From positions 62,001 to 126,000 of the forward strand of contig NZ_JALKBC010000001.1 of the NCBI RefSeq assembly GCF_023015865.1: a stretch of 64,000 nt of DNA, given 5' to 3'. The translations under genes and the position numbers were made by a program. The notes beneath the pieces are model-generated. The model had not been told where the DNA came from, searched no databases, and worked only from the letters and a program-made list of their open reading frames with translations. Of the stretch, positions 1 to 10,455 are shown piece after piece; the stretch's first letter is position 1, and every line of letters starts with the position of its first letter. Source of the DNA: Arenibacter sp. F26102. GTDB lineage: Bacteria > Bacteroidota > Bacteroidia > Flavobacteriales > Flavobacteriaceae.

Positions 1-3000
1 AATGCCGGAGCAGAAGCTGTACAGGTTGTGGTATCATCCGTAACATATACGCTATAGGCGCCCATTGCAATATTTGGTACCGAAATAGGTGTGGTCGTAG
101 TAATATTATTTTCAAACTGTACGGTTACTCCTGAGCTATTTTTTACTGTATAACTAAAGGTTGAGACAAAATCGCTTGCCGTGAAGGCAAACTCACCATC
201 GGCATCCCCTTTACAGGTTACGTTGTTTACCAATTGGTACAATACGCTTACCTTGGGAATGGTATTGATGGTATAATTTTTTTGAATGGAACACCCCTTG
301 GAATCTGTAACTTCAAAAGTGTATGTTCCAGGTGTTAATCCAACGAATGTTGCATTATTACCGTTGTTGGTAGTCTCAAGGAAAGGGGCTACAATTTTAT
401 AGATAAAAGGCCCAGTACCATTAGTTACATTCACAGTAACATTACTAAGTATAGCCGGACAGGTCAATGCCGATGGAGCAAATGATAAATCTGTAGGTGC
501 ATTCAAAGGGGCGATAGTCTGAGTACTTGTTGTTGTACATCCTTTTGCATCCCTTGCCGTAATGGTATAGGTTCCGGCCATTAAGCCTGAAAATGTCGTG
601 GAAGCTCCGAAAGTGACCCCGTCAATGCTGTATTGATATGGAGCAGCACCTCCATTTGTACTCGTCACGGTAATTGTCGCTGAACCGGAAATACAGGTAT
701 AGTCTTGCGAAACCGAGGTTGTTGATGTCAATGCTGGAGGATCCGTTAGGGTTACCGTACCTGTTATTTCACACCCTTTGGTGTCGGTAACGGAATAATT
801 ATAAGTTCCTGCAGTTAACCCGCTATAGACCATTTGGGTAGAAGGGGCACTGCCATTGAACACTATTTGGTATGGAGGAGTTCCACCAGTTACGTTTAAA
901 TTAACAGAACCATCTGCAGAGCCTGCACAATTTGGGTCTGATATGACTGGACTCACCGTCGGTGGGGTGTTGCTGCTTACAATTATGGCATTGGATGTAA
1001 CGGTACAGCTGGAGGCATCTGTAATTACAAATTCATAGGAACCTGCTGTTGTTGGGGTATAAGTAAATGGAGTACCAGGAACCACAGTGCTGGATTGATG
1101 AATTGCTCCGTCTAAATATACTTCGTAATTATAGGGTGTTGTTCCATCTGAAACTTCAACACTGATTTCAGCATCTGGACTAACACTACAATCCAAATCT
1201 TTAACAAGAGATGCATTTACGATAAGTGTAGGATTAACAGTAAGGGTTTCGGTGTCGGTACAGTTCTTATTATCTATTACGTCCAACGTGTAGGTCCCAG
1301 GGGCCAATCCGCTAAAAACGTTGTTGGACTGGTAAGCACCACCGTTGATTCTAAACTGAAATGGAGCTTGTCCACCTGAGCTTACAGAAGCCGTTATGGT
1401 TAAACCAACGGCTGCATCATAACATAGGTTGTTGGCACTTATGGCCAAGTCTGGTGCAACGGCTGGGGTTAAGGTAAATGTTGTGGAAACAGTACACCCA
1501 TTCATATCGGTAACATCAACACTGTAAGGTGCCGAGGTGTCCAAAAGACCACCAAAGGCTCCAGATGTATTGGAAGTAGTAGCGGCACTTGGGTCTGTAA
1601 TTTGGTAAGTATAACCTCCCCATCCTCCGGAAACACTAATATTCACAGATCCTGGAACCGTGCCACTTGGGGAACAGCTTGGATCTGTTACTGCCACTGC
1701 ATCAATCACCAGAGGAGATGCAGGTTCATTTACTGTTATTGTTGTGGTGTCTGAACAACCTGTGGTCTCATCCGTTACTACGATAGTATAATTTCCTGCA
1801 ATGAGGCCAGCGATGGCGGTAGTTGCAGCTGATTGATTTGTTATTGGAGCACCTGCATTTACGGTATACTGATATGTTGTGGAAAAGCCAGAAGTGTCAA
1901 AAGAGATCACCCCGTCAGCGGCTCCCTTACAAGTAACATTACTTACCAAAGTGCCTACAATGCTAATAGGAGTTACCGGTAATATGGTATATGTTTCTGT
2001 ATAAGAACAGCCATTGGCATCGGTTACCAGAAAGGTATAGGTGTCAGGTGCTAGGCCTACAAATACATTATTATTTATATTATTTATTGCGGTCGGAGCG
2101 GTTATTTCATATGTAATTGCTCCTATACCGCCAGTAACGGTAAGGGTTACATCTGAGGTTTGCGCTGGACAATTCGGTGCTGTACTACTAAAAGTAATAT
2201 CGGTGGGTGGATCTAAGGCCGGAACATTTACGGGAACGCTAGCAAAAGTACATCCACTTGCGTCACGAACTGTAATCGTATAATCTCCATCGGTAAGTCC
2301 TGTAAAAGTATCCCCTACTACAAAATTAATTCCGTCTATGCTATAGGTATATCCAGGCGTACCCCCTGTTATATTTTGAACTTGTATACTGGCAGTTTGC
2401 AAACAGGTATAAGGTTGTGTTAATACCGCATCCGCAGTAATAGCATTGGGCGCTGTAAAGGTTGCGCTACCATTGAAAATACAACCTTTACTGTCTTGTA
2501 TTACATAGTTGTAAGTTCCTGAAGCAAGTCCAGAGTAGGTGGTTTGATTGCTAAGTCCACCACCATTGAAGTTAACCTGGTAAGGTGCAGTTCCAAAGTT
2601 GGGATCAATTACAATTTCAACACTTCCGTTGGCTGCACTATCACAATTTGGATCCGTAATATTATTTGTTGCAACAGGATTGGTAATGGGATCCACAACA
2701 ACAGTGGTTTGTGCCGTACAGCCTTCACTATCCGTAATTAGGAAGGTGAAACTACCATCTACGGCTGTGGTATAAGTTATGGTATTACCTACTACAGCGG
2801 TACTTGTTCCGCCGTTTATTTGATAGCTATATGCGGCATATCCACCATTTATGGTAATATCAATTATCGCATCCGGAGAAGCGGAACAATCCAGTTCTTT
2901 AGTAATAACATTGGACACCGTCAGTTGTGGCTCTATGGTTATTGTATTTGTAGTATCACTACATCCATAAGCATCCCTAACAACAACGGAATAGGCACCA

Positions 3001-4800
3001 GGAGCAAGGTTGTTAAACACATTGCCGTTCTGTGCGGGGGCACCATTTAGGCTATAGGTATAGGGCGCAATTCCACCTGCTGCGGTAGCGGTTAGGCTAA
3101 CACCGGTCCCTGGGTCATAACAAAGGTCAGTAGTTGCGTCAAGTGTTACAGTGGGTATAGTTGGTGAATCAATCACAAAAGTGTCCGTTTCAACACATCC
3201 ACCGGCATCCGTTACGCGAATAGTATGGGTTCCGGTTTGATCGATACCTGAAAACGTCTTGCTTGATTGTGGCCCAAGAACATCCGTATTTGGTTGAACA
3301 ATTTCATAGGAATAACCTCCCCAACCATTCGTTGCAGTAATGGTAACGGAAGCGTCAGCGGAACAAGTCAAAGGGCTCACAGAAAAAGTGAAGGCCAACG
3401 AAGCTGCTGGCTCACTTACCGTAACCATGGCAGTATCGGTACAATTGGTAGTCTCATCAGTGACCACGATGGTGTAATCACCTGCTGAAAGTCCGGTTAA
3501 ATTAATTGTGTTGGCAGACTGTCCCGTAATGGCGGTTGCACCATTAACAGAATAGCTATAGGTAGTGCTAAAATCGTTTATTTCAAAGTCTATGGCTCCA
3601 TCAGAGCTTCCCTTACACAATACATTGTTTACCAATGTCCCTACTACTTGGATCGGATTTACAGGAGTTATGGTATAGGTTTCGTCATAAGAACATCCTT
3701 TACTATCTGTGACCCTAAAGGTGTATGTGTCCGGGTTAAGGTTATTAAAGGTTGCCGTTTTTCCCGCTATAGAATTTGATGCTATAGCTGACGGGGCAAT
3801 GATCTCTATGGTCAAGGGATCAATACCGTTTACTGTAGTTACGGTTACATTGGATGTTTGTGTTGGACAGTTTGGAGCTGTTGACGTAAATGTTAGGTCG
3901 GTTGGCTCGTCAAGCGGTGCAATTACTATGGTATTGGTTACAAAGGTACAAAGTGTTGCATCCCTAATAGTAATAGTATAAGACCCATCGGTAAGATTGG
4001 AAAAGGTTTCAGACCCAGGTCCGCTTACAAAATTCACTCCATCTATACTATAAGAATATGGTGCTGATCCACCGGTAACATTTTGGGCTTCGATTATACC
4101 ATCTTGAAGACAGGTAAAATCCTGTATTAATGTAGCATCCCCGTAAATACCGTCTGTGGGGCCACCTATGGTGAAATCTTGTACAAAATCGCAACTTGCC
4201 CCTCCTTTAGATTGAGTAAGTGTAACCGTATAATCCCCCTGTGGTAGGCCTGTAAAAGTACCTGAGGAATTAGTAATGGTACTGTCGTCTGGGTAGGTTA
4301 TAGTGTACTCCACTTTATAACCGTTGGTGGCGGTCATGTTGTAAACAATACTACCATCTTCCGCGCCAAAACAACTCTCATCCGTGACCGAGGTTGTGAA
4401 TTCCACTGCTGGGACTAAATTAATGGTAACGGTATTGGAAAAAGAATAGCAATTATTTCGATCTACTACTACAAAAGTATAATCTCCTGGGTCCAGTATA
4501 TCGAATATTTGGCTAGTTTGAAAGTTACTAGGAGGTATTGAAGTTACATTTGGGTAGGAGGTAACGGTATTGCCACCTTCATCCACGTAGGACCAAACAG
4601 CATAGGTATGAGGTGTTTTTCCACCATTGGAATCCATTAAAATATTACCTTCCTTACAACTTATATGTTGGGAAATCCTTGCTGTTAAGTCCAAGTTGGC
4701 CTCGCTAAGTACAGTGACCTTTTCCTCCAGGAAACAACCATCATCGGTACGAACACGGATTATATAATTGCCTGCATTTAAATTTTGAAATGTAAAATTA
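1..4800 (-). repeat. Tandem SprB-repeat array with a seven-unit superperiod
   Basis: About 20 units of roughly 240 bp run through this part of the giant adhesin gene. The conserved VTDxxGC-like codons fall near 30, 296, 543, 773, 1010, 1262, 1495, 1757, 2008, 2252, 2485, 2722, 2963, 3196, 3440, 3690, 3945, 4190, 4450 and 4737. The same order of variants recurs every seven units (about 1.7 kb): VTDSKGC (296), VTDANGC (2008), VTDSKGC (3690); RDAKGC (543), RDASGC (2252), RDATLC (3945); DDTTTC (30), DETTGC (1757), DETTNC (3440). This points to growth by duplication of seven-unit blocks. Confidence 0.75.
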
Positions 4801-7541
4801 TTGTCAGGCTGTGCAGTCTCGTTGTCCAATAGTGTACCGTTGCCACCGTTGCTACCGTCATCAATTCTTATCTCATATTCGTAATTGGCCTCTACGTTCA
4901 ATGCCTGAACGTTTATGCTACCCAGAGTGCTACATGTGGCTGCTGTTGTTGTTGTATTGAGTTGGAAATCTCGATTTCTTATCCCTATGTCCGGGGTTGT
5001 AAATTCACATGAGCCATCTATAGGTTCCCCTGTAGTGTTGTCCAATTGAGTAATGCCCACTCTGTAGGCACCATTGGTACTAATGTCAAAACTTGGGCCA
5101 TTATTGGCGCTATAGGGAACTACAATGGTGTTATTGGCAACATCATATAGTTGATAGCCATATCCCAAACCTAAATTGGTAATGGTAATATTACCAGGGG
5201 TATTACAAATAATATCGTTGGCATTGTACTGTACATCCAAATTGTTTTGGAAGACGTTGAAATAGAAGCGGCTAAAGCAACCATTTTGGTAATTGACTAC
5301 CAAACGAAATTTACCGGCACTGTTTGCCGTAAAGCTTGGACCTGTTGATACTTGGTTCCAGGTACAGGTAGCATTTTTGTTGCCACAATCGTCTCCTGAA
5401 TCTGTACAACTGCCTTCTACCAATTGCTCCCACTGCATATTCTGAGCATCGGCAATATTGACTTGTATTAACTGAGTGTCGTTTACACCGCAAAGAAAGA
5501 TTTTTGGTAAAGGACTGCCATCAACGGAACAACTAACAATTTCCCCTTGTACATCATTGGTGGGGTCGGCATCATTGTTACTGTTGTTAAAGAAATCTAC
5601 AATCGGATTGGTCTGAGTGGCACCAAAACGTTCTACAACCAATATTTCCTTAAATCCCTTACAGGGGTCAGCAACTATTTTATCAACAATATAGGTACCT
5701 ATGGTACTAACAACGAAGGTACTTGGGTCGTTATCGGAGTCTCCATCCGTTATAAGTGTATCCGATGCATCCAATTCTTGGTTGCCATTTTCATCCTTAT
5801 ACCATATATAATCATCAAAACCATCCCCTGCATCCAAGAGGGCCTGATCACCACAGAGTTTTACGTTTCGGACGAAATTACAATCTGCCAAATCGTCCAA
5901 AAGGAAGTTGGTGGCACCAGGGGTTACAAAACCACAATTATCGAAGTCTGTAACACTGGGGTCATCACTAATTTGGTTGCTGTTCAACACTCCGCTGTAG
6001 GTAGAGTAGGCAAGGTTTTGGATAAGGTCCGAACATGCATCCACAAAATCGAAGCAGTTCTCAGCTACCTTAACGCGCATACGTATAGCATAACTGGGAT
6101 CATTTTTTTCCACAAATGCATTTGGAATACTAAAAACTACCGTCCTTGTAGGTTCGTCATAAGTATAGGAAACGCCTATTGGATAAGTAAAGTTTGTTTC
6201 GTCCAGGGTAACATTAACAGGAAGAACATCCTTTATTGTATAGTTATCTGCACTATCGTTACCCACATTCTGAAATGTTAGTACATAGTCCAAGGTTTGA
6301 CCAAGATTTACACCTAGTCCAGTAATATCATTACCGGCAATGTCTTCAACGGTTTTCGTTAAATTTATTATAGGTTCAATAATCTCAACGTCAAAAGAGG
6401 TAAAGAAAATATCGTATTTATCCTGTGTAGAACTAGCTCTAAATACTGCACCAGTTTCATTGTTGGGAATTACTCCATTTAGTGGGTTAATTATGCTAAA
6501 ATAATCCACATCCCATCCGAGGGTATTTAAGGAGTTGGGGTTTCTAGTGGTTACGATAGCATCGGCATCGGTTATATTGCTATTAAAAAAGTTTGTAGTT
6601 GGGTTTACTGTATTCCCTAAAGGGGTAAAGGCGATGTTGCTATTTGCTTTAATGGAAAGGCCGTCTCCACTGATTCTGTTATCCCCTTCAAGGGCGGCTA
6701 CACCAAGTTGCGCATTTACTGGGAAGGGAGCAGGAAGTGTTGTAAAGCCATTAAATGGGATATCAACCGTTTGACCAGATTTTATTCCTGCGTATCCATC
6801 AAATGTGGTAATATATTTCCCTGGTAAATTAGGGTCTTCATAAACTACTACCATTTTCCAACCTCCAGAAACACCTCCGGAAATACTACTTCCCGAACTG
6901 GCCCTTATATTGGCTGCAAAATATTCTCCGTTAGGATCTGCCATACCGGCCACAATAGCTGTAACATCCTTATAACAGGCATATGGGCTGTAATAATCAA
7001 AATCGGCATCTCCAGCGCCATCAAATAAAATTTCATCTGCTGTTAAGTCCTGATAGGCACCTCCGGGAATCTTAAATTTTAGTTGGTCAAAACCACTTCG
7101 GTTATTTTGTTTAAATACGGCCGACCAGTATAGTCCGGCGTAACGTACTTTGGCGCAATCCGGATTGGGTACGGTTAATATGGCACTACTGGAGCTAAAA
7201 GTGGAAGAATCGCCATCGATATCAATGTACTGCATATCGAGGTCGTCATTATATTCCGAGGAGTTTCCTGTATCATTGTAGGGGTCATTTGGTGAAACAG
7301 GTGACGAAACCCATACGTAATCCCACTCTTTACATTCCCCTTTTTTTACTCTAACACATTGGTAGTCCCAATATCCATCGGCTTGCCTATTGACAATATT
7401 GTTGGCAATAAAGGTTATATCACCACGTAGTTCATTCTCATAACGAACATCGAAAGTGTTTTTTACTTGTGAATAGGCAAAGAAGACGCCTAATAGTAAA
7501 AAACAAGTCAGCAGTAATTTTTTAATATGAATTGATCCCAT
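1..7541 (-). CDS. Giant SprB-repeat surface adhesin, 3' end outside the window
   Basis: At least 2513 codons stay open from an ATG at 7541 to the left edge, so the C-terminus is not visible. The protein begins with a signal peptide ([20 protein letters not shown] then AYSQ), then an N-terminal region of about 370 residues, a DUF11-like segment near residues 384-490 ([16 protein letters not shown] onward) and a mixed beta region. From about residue 930 to the edge it carries about 20 SprB-type repeats of roughly 80 residues, marked by VTDxxGC-like motifs and FxGLxxGxYT turns. SprB-repeat proteins are very large cell-surface adhesins exported by the type IX system; in Flavobacterium johnsoniae SprB is the moving gliding adhesin. 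A PorP/SprF gene lies upstream on the same strand, matching the usual SprB-SprF pairing. A T9SS C-terminal signal is expected but lies outside the window. The exact ligand cannot be inferred. Confidence 0.9.
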   Translation of the reverse strand, partial: MGSIHIKKLLLTCFLLLGVFFAYSQVKNTFDVRYENELRGDITFIANNIVNRQADGYWDYQCVRVKKGECKEWDYVWVSSPVSPNDPYNDTGNSSEYNDDLDMQYIDIDGDSSTFSSSSAILTVPNPDCAKVRYAGLYWSAVFKQNNRSGFDQLKFKIPGGAYQDLTADEILFDGAGDADFDYYSPYACYKDVTAIVAGMADPNGEYFAANIRASSGSSISGGVSGGWKMVVVYEDPNLPGKYITTFDGYAGIKSGQTVDIPFNGFTTLPAPFPVNAQLGVAALEGDNRISGDGLSIKANSNIAFTPLGNTVNPTTNFFNSNITDADAIVTTRNPNSLNTLGWDVDYFSIINPLNGVIPNNETGAVFRASSTQDKYDIFFTSFDVEIIEPIINLTKTVEDIAGNDITGLGVNLGQTLDYVLTFQNVGNDSADNYTIKDVLPVNVTLDETNFTYPIGVSYTYDEPTRTVVFSIPNAFVEKNDPSYAIRMRVKVAENCFDFVDACSDLIQNLAYSTYSGVLNSNQISDDPSVTDFDNCGFVTPGATNFLLDDLADCNFVRNVKLCGDQALLDAGDGFDDYIWYKDENGNQELDASDTLITDGDSDNDPSTFVVSTIGTYIVDKIVADPCKGFKEILVVERFGATQTNPIVDFFNNSNNDADPTNDVQGEIVSCSVDGSPLPKIFLCGVNDTQLIQVNIADAQNMQWEQLVEGSCTDSGDDCGNKNATCTWNQVSTGPSFTANSAGKFRLVVNYQNGCFSRFYFNVFQNNLDVQYNANDIICNTPGNITITNLGLGYGYQLYDVANNTIVVPYSANNGPSFDISTNGAYRVGITQLDNTTGEPIDGSCEFTTPDIGIRNRDFQLNTTTTAATCSTLGSINVQALNVEANYEYEIRIDDGSNGGNGTLLDNETAQPDNNFTFQNLNAGNYIIRVRTDDGCFLEEKVTVLSEANLDLTARISQHISCKEGNILMDSNGGKTPHTYAVWSYVDEGGNTVTSYPNVTSIPPSNFQTSQIFDILDPGDYTFVVVDRNNCYSFSNTVTINLVPAVEFTTSVTDESCFGAEDGSIVYNMTATNGYKVEYTITYPDDSTITNSSGTFTGLPQGDYTVTLTQSKGGASCDFVQDFTIGGPTDGIYGDATLIQDFTCLQDGIIEAQNVTGGSAPYSYSIDGVNFVSGPGSETFSNLTDGSYTITIRDATLCTFVTNTIVIAPLDEPTDLTFTSTAPNCPTQTSNVTVTTVNGIDPLTIEIIAPSAIASNSIAGKTATFNNLNPDTYTFRVTDSKGCSYDETYTITPVNPIQVVGTLVNNVLCKGSSDGAIDFEINDFSTTYSYSVNGATAITGQSANTINLTGLSAGDYTIVVTDETTNCTDTAMVTVSEPAASLAFTFSVSPLTCSADASVTITATNGWGGYSYEIVQPNTDVLGPQSSKTFSGIDQTGTHTIRVTDAGGCVETDTFVIDSPTIPTVTLDATTDLCYDPGTGVSLTATAAGGIAPYTYSLNGAPAQNGNVFNNLAPGAYSVVVRDAYGCSDTTNTITIEPQLTVSNVITKELDCSASPDAIIDITINGGYAAYSYQINGGTSTAVVGNTITYTTAVDGSFTFLITDSEGCTAQTTVVVDPITNPVATNNITDPNCDSAANGSVEIVIDPNFGTAPYQVNFNGGGLSNQTTYSGLASGTYNYVIQDSKGCIFNGSATFTAPNAITADAVLTQPYTCLQTASIQVQNITGGTPGYTYSIDGINFVVGDTFTGLTDGDYTITVRDASGCTFASVPVNVPALDPPTDITFSSTAPNCPAQTSDVTLTVTGGIGAITYEITAPTAINNINNNVFVGLAPDTYTFLVTDANGCSYTETYTILPVTPISIVGTLVSNVTCKGAADGVISFDTSGFSTTYQYTVNAGAPITNQSAATTAIAGLIAGNYTIVVTDETTGCSDTTTITVNEPASPLVIDAVAVTDPSCSPSGTVPGSVNISVSGGWGGYTYQITDPSAATTSNTSGAFGGLLDTSAPYSVDVTDMNGCTVSTTFTLTPAVAPDLAISANNLCYDAAVGLTITASVSSGGQAPFQFRINGGAYQSNNVFSGLAPGTYTLDVIDNKNCTDTETLTVNPTLIVNASLVKDLDCSVSPDAEISVEVSDGTTPYNYEVYLDGAIHQSSTVVPGTPFTYTPTTAGSYEFVITDASSCTVTSNAIIVSSNTPPTVSPVISDPNCAGSADGSVNLNVTGGTPPYQIVFNGSAPSTQMVYSGLTAGTYNYSVTDTKGCEITGTVTLTDPPALTSTTSVSQDYTCISGSATITVTSTNGGAAPYQYSIDGVTFGASTTFSGLMAGTYTITARDAKGCTTTSTQTIAPLNAPTDLSFAPSALTCPAILSNVTVNVTNGTGPFIYKIVAPFLETTNNGNNATFVGLTPGTYTFEVTDSKGCSIQKNYTINTIPKVSVLYQLVNNVTCKGDADGEFAFTASDFVSTFSYTVKNSSGVTVQFENNITTTTPISVPNIAMGAYSVYVTDDTTTCTASAPA

Positions 7542-8361
7542 CAGGTAAATTAGTTTGGTATGGTATACATTAATTGGGTTCTAACGCCATTAATAATGTT
7601 TACTTTGAATGGGAGGTTTTTGGAAATTTAAATTTTAGTTGTTGAAAAACTTTTTGATAAGTTTTTAAAAACCTGACATTCATAACAAATATTAATCTTA
7701 ATACCGAGCTGGTAAATTTAATGTTGTAGCAGTGTTGTATTCTGTTGTGAAACTCTTTTATTGTATGGTCACCCTTTTTTTTTATAGGGAATTTAGAATA
7801 ATTTAAGCACGAAGATCAAGTCTATGATAATCAAGCCTATACCAGTTATAATGGAGTTTAAAGAAAATTTTGGAACTGATGTTGCTGTAAAAGTGAAATA
7901 TTATTCTCTTTAAAAAGGATTTATTTTATTAGAATTTTGTTGTCATATACAACAAAAGTGATTTTAGTGATTAACAATTATAATAAGTTAAGTATCATGG
8001 ATATACAAAACATTAAGGACAATGGAAATTAATGTACTTCCATAATTAGAATTACCGTTGTCTACCTTTTCAATCGCGGTGGAAAATTCACCTTGCTGAT
8101 ATTGGAAAATATTGGGATAAATTAATCTAGAGTAGAAAAGGGAAGACTATTTATAATGTGCTGTTAATGCCATTAATAGCTTTCTGTATTAATTTTCAAA
8201 ATTTCTAAAATGTTTTAAGTGATAATCTGGATATTGATAGAAAACCTTTAATGAATTTGCTGTTCTTGTTTTGATCGGTTAAAAATATGAATCGATTATT
8301 TTCTGTTTATTGTGGTTTGCTTATTGAATTATTGAAAGGAACTTTTGATCTACATTTCTTT
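7542..8361. other. 820-bp non-coding region
   Basis: No plausible gene was found on either strand. It holds the 5' region of the giant adhesin gene, including the shared element at 7709-7770 on the minus strand, and the 3' flank of the PorP/SprF gene. It is very AT-rich. No clear rho-independent terminator was found after the PorP/SprF stop. Confidence 0.6.
7709..7770 (-). promoter_or_regulatory. Upstream element shared with 12851-12912
   Basis: On the minus strand this block starts ACCATACAATAAAAG, continues GTTTCACAACAGA and ends with ACAACATTAAATTTACCAG. A near-identical block of the same length lies about 130-190 bp upstream of the Ig-like surface-protein gene (start 12723). Here it lies about 170-230 bp upstream of the giant adhesin start. 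About 20 bp further downstream both copies have an ATATTTG-containing sequence resembling the flavobacterial TAnnTTTG -7 box. It is probably a shared promoter or activator site; the regulator is unknown. Confidence 0.5.
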
Positions 8362-10449
8362 TTAGGTCAATTGTTTTGGTGCTACCTTCATAATCCACAT
8401 CTTTTCGTTATAAGTATCGTTGATGTTTGAGTAATAGGAAACTAGTGCATTGTTCCAGGATTCGTGCCTTTTTAAATAAACATACCGATAATTATTTTCT
8501 GGGTTTATAAAGTAACTGGCACTTAAGCCTTGAGCATTTAACATTTTTACAAATCGATTGGCATTATTGGCACTGGCAAACACATTGGCGATAATATAGT
8601 AGCCAGTTCCCAGACCATTTATCTTGTATACCTTTGCGGTTGGGTCGTTGGAGGTAACATTATCTTTGACAACCACATTTTTCTGTAGTTTGTCCACAGC
8701 ATATTTAGACGATTTTTCCTTTATTTTGTTAACGTTTTCCACATAGGCCTTATCTGCATCCGTGTAATTGGTGTTGTCAACATTCATAATCCACATGTCC
8801 TTGTTATATGATCCGTTTAAATTGGATTTATGGGCCGCCAAGGCTTCTTGCCATGTATCATACCTTTCCAGATATACATATTTAAGGCCATTGTTCGAAT
8901 TTTCGAAATGGTCTGCCCTTACTCCGGAATTTGCAAGTTCTTCCACGAACTTGTTAAGATATTTTTCGCCTTTATATACATTGGCTACAACATAGTATCC
9001 GTCGGCCACGCCATCCAAGTTCCTAAATTTTCTGCTCTTAATATTGTTTTGTTGTGCAACCCTTGTAAACTCATCTATTTGGGTGTCCTCTGTCTTCGCC
9101 CTCGGGGTAATTTTGGTCTCCACTTCCCTAGTTACAATGGCATCCTTGGGTTTGGTAACGGAATTTATAATGTTCGGTTTATTTTCCTTTATAGTCGGTT
9201 TTGAATTGGCGACCAGGCCTCCGTTTTCATTATTTACCAAGTACATCTTCTTAGCTTTTTCCTCTATGTCAGGTCGCTTTCCCTGGGTTTCTTCCCTAAC
9301 CATTCTCATAACCATTTCGAACCTGCGTTCCAAATCCTTTTGACGGTTGACTTCAGATGAATCCTGACGGAACATTAGCTCGGCCAAAATTTCATCATTT
9401 TCTGCCAAAGCCTTTTTAAGTTTTTCTATTTCCAGTTGTTGTGCGGTTAATTGCTCTTCTGGTTCTTCTTCGTTCTGCGCCAGTTCCTCGTAACCTTCTT
9501 CCAACATTACCCTATCTTCTGTAAGTGTTGGGGTTATGGAATAGGCAAATGATATTTCATGGGTAAGCCCAAAATTGTCAAAATTGTTGGACAATCCCTT
9601 TTCCATAGTATAACCTAAAGAAAGCCTGCGATTTATATTAAATCCTATACCGGCGGAAGCACCATAGAAACTATCGTATCCACCTTGTAACCAGCCTAAT
9701 TTTGGCAGGTCTAGGATTAAACTTCCTCCCAACACTACCTCTTCAGCTCCAATTTTACGAACACGTGCCAACGGCATTAATCGCCCTTCTTCAAAGATAC
9801 CGTCGCCGTTTTCAAACTGATGGGTATATTGTAAATGACCGGAAAATGTTTTATCCCCGAATTGGGTTATTGTTTCACTTGTCTTTAGGTTATAGTCAAA
9901 TAGGTTTTCAGCGAATACACCAAAATCGAATTTTCCATAAGAAAGATTGAAGCCTGGTTGAAAAGATAGAAGGTTGGAATCCTGTAGTCCGTTTAGTGCG
10001 GGATCGTTTGGATCTAACGCGTTGGCCCTGTTCCTGTCAAAACCACTGTTGTAATAGGCAAGGTTGGCCCCAAATGTAAAATTACTTTTATCACTTAGTT
10101 TAATACCATAGGCATAGTTGGCCATAACCCCGTAGTTGGATATTAAACCTTCTCTCTGAGTATATAGGCTTAAACCTAGACCACTACGGTCATTAACCCT
10201 ACCACTGTAACTTAGGAAATAGTCTTGGTTGTTATCATTAAAAGATACCGATTGGTTTCGGTGCAATAGGTTTATATAGGATTTGTCTTCCCTTACTGTG
10301 GAAAACGTAGGGTTTATTAGGAATCTATTAAATTTTAGGAGGTTCTGTGAAGGAACGTCGTAAGACACAAACGGACTTTCTTCCTGCCCTGTAACCTTGG
10401 TAAGGCAGAGTAGAAGGAAAAGTATATATAAGTAGTTTTTATTAAACAT
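8362..10449 (-). CDS. PorP/SprF-family outer-membrane protein with two SPOR-like C-terminal repeats
   Basis: 695 residues with a signal peptide (MFNKNYLYILFLLLCLTKVT then GQ). Residues about 30-310 match the PorP/SprF beta-barrel family, whose members partner with T9SS-exported adhesins; SprF is needed for SprB export in F. johnsoniae. A charged coiled-coil region follows (about 335-380). The C-terminus has two homologous SPOR-like repeats, residues about 477-559 and 607-695. Both have GYYxxANV near the start, then YVYLxR, then a closing MWIMxV. SPOR domains bind peptidoglycan, so the tail may anchor the barrel to the wall (inference). It starts 6 bp after the stop of the upstream Ig-like protein, so the two form an operon, and it sits just upstream of the giant SprB-repeat gene, its likely client. 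Start ATG at 10449. Confidence 0.88.
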   Translation of the reverse strand: MFNKNYLYILFLLLCLTKVTGQEESPFVSYDVPSQNLLKFNRFLINPTFSTVREDKSYINLLHRNQSVSFNDNNQDYFLSYSGRVNDRSGLGLSLYTQREGLISNYGVMANYAYGIKLSDKSNFTFGANLAYYNSGFDRNRANALDPNDPALNGLQDSNLLSFQPGFNLSYGKFDFGVFAENLFDYNLKTSETITQFGDKTFSGHLQYTHQFENGDGIFEEGRLMPLARVRKIGAEEVVLGGSLILDLPKLGWLQGGYDSFYGASAGIGFNINRRLSLGYTMEKGLSNNFDNFGLTHEISFAYSITPTLTEDRVMLEEGYEELAQNEEEPEEQLTAQQLEIEKLKKALAENDEILAELMFRQDSSEVNRQKDLERRFEMVMRMVREETQGKRPDIEEKAKKMYLVNNENGGLVANSKPTIKENKPNIINSVTKPKDAIVTREVETKITPRAKTEDTQIDEFTRVAQQNNIKSRKFRNLDGVADGYYVVANVYKGEKYLNKFVEELANSGVRADHFENSNNGLKYVYLERYDTWQEALAAHKSNLNGSYNKDMWIMNVDNTNYTDADKAYVENVNKIKEKSSKYAVDKLQKNVVVKDNVTSNDPTAKVYKINGLGTGYYIIANVFASANNANRFVKMLNAQGLSASYFINPENNYRYVYLKRHESWNNALVSYYSNINDTYNEKMWIMKVAPKQLT

Positions 10450-10455
10450 GGTATA

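Noticed and set aside
1-4800. Regular direct repeats as a CRISPR array
   Set aside because: The period is about 240 bp, the repeats are degenerate and the frame stays open with protein-level conservation. No cas gene is present.
5547-6281. A 244-codon plus-strand open frame and other plus-strand frames within 1-7500
   Set aside because: They lie antisense to the giant adhesin gene, whose minus-strand frame reads through this region with clear domains. The plus-strand translations show no family features.
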